Source: Candidatus Eiseniibacteriota bacterium (lineage in GTDB: Bacteria; Joyebacterota; Joyebacteria; Joyebacterales; Joyebacteraceae). Taken from it: a stretch of DNA of 7,167 nt. The notes under the pieces are model-generated. The model made no database searches. It saw only the letters and a list, made by a program, of their open reading frames with translations, and was not told the DNA's origin. The stretch lies in the NCBI GenBank assembly GCA_030610515.1, contig JAUWRQ010000046.1, positions 1-7,167 on the forward strand. The letters run 5' to 3'. The translations under genes and the position numbers were made by a program. Positions 5,862-7,167 of this stretch are shown here, piece after piece; the stretch's first letter is position 1; each line of letters opens with the position of its first letter.

Positions 5862-7031
5862 CTAGTGCGTGGCGGTACCTTCCAGGTCCTCGAACTCGGG
5901 ATCCTCGCTCTGCATGTTCTCCAGCATCCACCTAGCGGACTCAGCGAGCTCCGAGTCCGGGTACGCGTCGAGCATCTTCTGGAACTCGAACTGCGCAGCC
6001 TCGTAGCTCTCGAGCTCCTCGGCGTAGATGAAACCGATCATGAACTGCGCTTCCGGCGCGTGCTCGCCGTTGGGGTAGCTGAACAGGAGCTCCGAGTAGA
6101 GCGACAGTCGCTCGAGGGGATCCTCCGTATTCTGCGCTCGCGTGAAGAGCTCCTCTTCGGTCCGGACCTTCGGGCGCAGCGCGTCCTCGTTGATCGTCGC
6201 GTTGAACCTGGACTTCAGCTCCTCGTACGCGTCCTCGAAGTGCCTGCGGGTGGCGTCCGGGAGAAGCGTCTGCACGATATCCTCGCGCACCTCCTCCAGC
6301 GGTTTCGGGCCGGCATCCACCTTGTCCTCTATCCTGATGACGTGCCAGCCGCTGTCCGATCTGAGCGGGTCCGTGACCTCGCCGACGTTCCAGTCGAACA
6401 GGTTCTCGATGAACGTGGCATCCATCCCGAGGCGCGGCAGGCCGCGGCCCAAGCGTATCGAGTTCGTCAGCCCGCCCGCGTCTCTCGTCGCGGCGTCGGT
6501 CGAAATGTCGCGGGCGACCGTCGAGATCGGCTCCCCGGCGAGAACCCTGCGCCTTGCCTCGACCGCCTGGGACTTCGTGTCGGTCATCACGTGCCTGAAC
6601 TTGACCCTGGCAGGCGCCTGGAACACCTCGTCGTACTCCTCGTAGTAGGCGACGATGTCATCCTCGGAGACGACGACGTTCTTCTCGATCTCCTCGCGGT
6701 AGTAGACCTGGACGACCGCCCTTTTCCTCAACGCCTCGAGGGGTTTCACAACGTCCGGGTGATTCTCGTAGCCCGCGTCGACGGCGGCTTGGTAGATGAC
6801 CTCCTCCCGGACCATTCGCTCGAGGAACTCAATCCTTCCCTCGGGCGTAGCGAACTGCTGGCGGGTGTACGGAGCGAGTTCGCTCAGCTTCTGGTTGAGT
6901 TCTGTCTCGGTGATGCTGACGTGCCCGATGCGGGCGACCACGACGTCTCCGTCCTCGCCGCCGCACCCCGCCGTGATGGCGGTCAGTGCCAGGAGCGCCA
7001 GCAACAGGATCATCTGGACCTTCGTGCACAT
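5862..7031 (-). CDS. SurA-like parvulin peptidyl-prolyl isomerase lipoprotein with C-terminal TPRs
   Basis: The 389-residue product begins with a lipoprotein signal, MCTKVQM plus a hydrophobic core ending ITAGC, so C23 is the likely lipidated residue. A SurA/PpiC-type chaperone segment follows (about 29-137: VARIGHVSITETELNQ, FLERMVREEVIYQAA). The parvulin domain (about 142-237) keeps the two fold histidines, H147 in VKFRHV and H230 in SGWHVIRIEDK, with a GG-rich middle. It should catalyse prolyl isomerisation and chaperone outer-membrane or secreted proteins in the periplasm. The last part (about 305-373: LYSELLFSYPNGEHAPEAQF, AAQFEFQKMLDAYPDSELAESARWML) is a pair of BamD/YbgF-like TPRs. An acidic tail ends it. 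I chose ATG at 7031 because AGAGGTGA lies 5 bases upstream; a GTG at 7040 would overlap that site. It follows the putative bL9 gene by 61 bases and precedes the transporter by 27. Confidence 0.93.
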   Translation of the reverse strand: MCTKVQMILLLALLALTAITAGCGGEDGDVVVARIGHVSITETELNQKLSELAPYTRQQFATPEGRIEFLERMVREEVIYQAAVDAGYENHPDVVKPLEALRKRAVVQVYYREEIEKNVVVSEDDIVAYYEEYDEVFQAPARVKFRHVMTDTKSQAVEARRRVLAGEPISTVARDISTDAATRDAGGLTNSIRLGRGLPRLGMDATFIENLFDWNVGEVTDPLRSDSGWHVIRIEDKVDAGPKPLEEVREDIVQTLLPDATRRHFEDAYEELKSRFNATINEDALRPKVRTEEELFTRAQNTEDPLERLSLYSELLFSYPNGEHAPEAQFMIGFIYAEELESYEAAQFEFQKMLDAYPDSELAESARWMLENMQSEDPEFEDLEGTATH

Positions 7032-7036
7032 GGCTT

Positions 7037-7044
7037 TCACCTCT
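7037..7044 (-). promoter_or_regulatory. Ribosome binding site deciding the lipoprotein start
   Basis: AGAGGTGA on the minus strand matches the 16S tail well and ends 5 bases before the ATG at 7031. The alternative in-frame GTG at 7040 lies inside this site and has no comparable site of its own. Confidence 0.75.
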
Positions 7045-7092
7045 GGTTCTCAACTGCGCGCGCGCCGAGGGGCGAGCGTGCTCCACGAGCGG

Positions 7093-7167
7093 CTATTCCC
7101 TGATCACCCACACTTTGATCTCCGCGTCCACGTCCTTGAAGAGATGCAGCTTGACAGGGAAGACACC
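7093..7167 (-). CDS. rplI: C-terminal end of ribosomal protein bL9 (partial)
   Basis: Only the last 24 codons and a TAG stop are in the window; the 5' part lies beyond the right edge. The translation GVFPVKLHLFKDVDAEIKVW followed by VIRE resembles the end of bL9, where the C-terminal domain closes with a strand of the type 'VPVRLHxxVxAxxKVxVV'. Conserved features are V-K-L-H, the acidic/valine pair and AEIKVWV. bL9 binds 23S rRNA near the L1 stalk and helps keep the reading frame. The identification rests on a short stretch, so it is probable, not certain. The next gene starts 61 bases downstream, suggesting shared transcription. Confidence 0.65.
   Translation of the reverse strand, partial: GVFPVKLHLFKDVDAEIKVWVIRE

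Noticed and set aside
7029..7040. GTG at 7040 as start of the chaperone lipoprotein
   Set aside because: It sits within the AGAGGTGA ribosome site that correctly serves the ATG at 7031.
5763..7103. 446-codon plus-strand frame opposite the chaperone lipoprotein
   Set aside because: It is antisense to a clear SurA/parvulin gene and rich in Val/Leu/Arg/Asp from complementary codons, with no recognisable domain or signal.
1..7167. CRISPR arrays, insertion sequences or attachment sites
   Set aside because: No regularly spaced direct repeats, transposase-like protein or terminal inverted repeats with target duplications were seen.

Overview
The window is GC-rich, and almost all of it is accounted for by five protein genes plus the tail of a sixth. 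It looks like a chromosomal segment of a Gram-negative bacterium. The evidence is a periplasm-type lipoprotein chaperone, a signal-peptide-bearing secreted protein, a canonical-looking sigma-54 promoter and a complete bacterial selA. The style (two-module jelly-roll-like secreted protein, high GC, SurA-like/TPR lipoprotein) resembles under-studied FCB-type phyla such as Eisenbacteria or Krumholzibacteria. That placement is a guess from gene style, not something the sequence proves.

Layout. Positions 1-2583 are read on the minus strand. selA (1171-2583) is followed, with a 4-base ATGA overlap, by a gene that stays open to the left edge. This second gene (1-1174) encodes a domain with the layout of a BY-kinase/MinD-type P-loop ATPase but without a recognisable Walker A. 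It then has an acidic linker, one membrane helix and a charged outer segment. Positions 2584-3171 are a 588-base divergent control region. It holds a sigma-70-like promoter and a leader hairpin on the selA side, and a strong sigma-54 promoter, a long upstream dyad and a structured leader on the other side. Positions 3172-4398 (plus) encode a secreted protein made of two tandem copies of one module of about 174 residues. A strong hairpin sits between the convergent genes near 4454-4484.

Positions 4521-7167 are again minus strand: the last 24 codons of what looks like ribosomal protein bL9, then a SurA-like parvulin lipoprotein with BamD-like TPRs (5862-7031), then an ArsB/NhaD-family transporter (4521-5834). 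The spacings (61 and 27 bases) suit a co-transcribed run.

How it fits together. The minus-strand right block links translation, envelope protein folding and ion transport. The left block implies selenocysteine use, although no selB, selD, tRNA-Sec or selenoprotein is visible here. The most unusual features are the degenerate ATPase coupled to selA, the sigma-54-controlled duplicated secreted protein, and the chaperone/TPR lipoprotein fusion.
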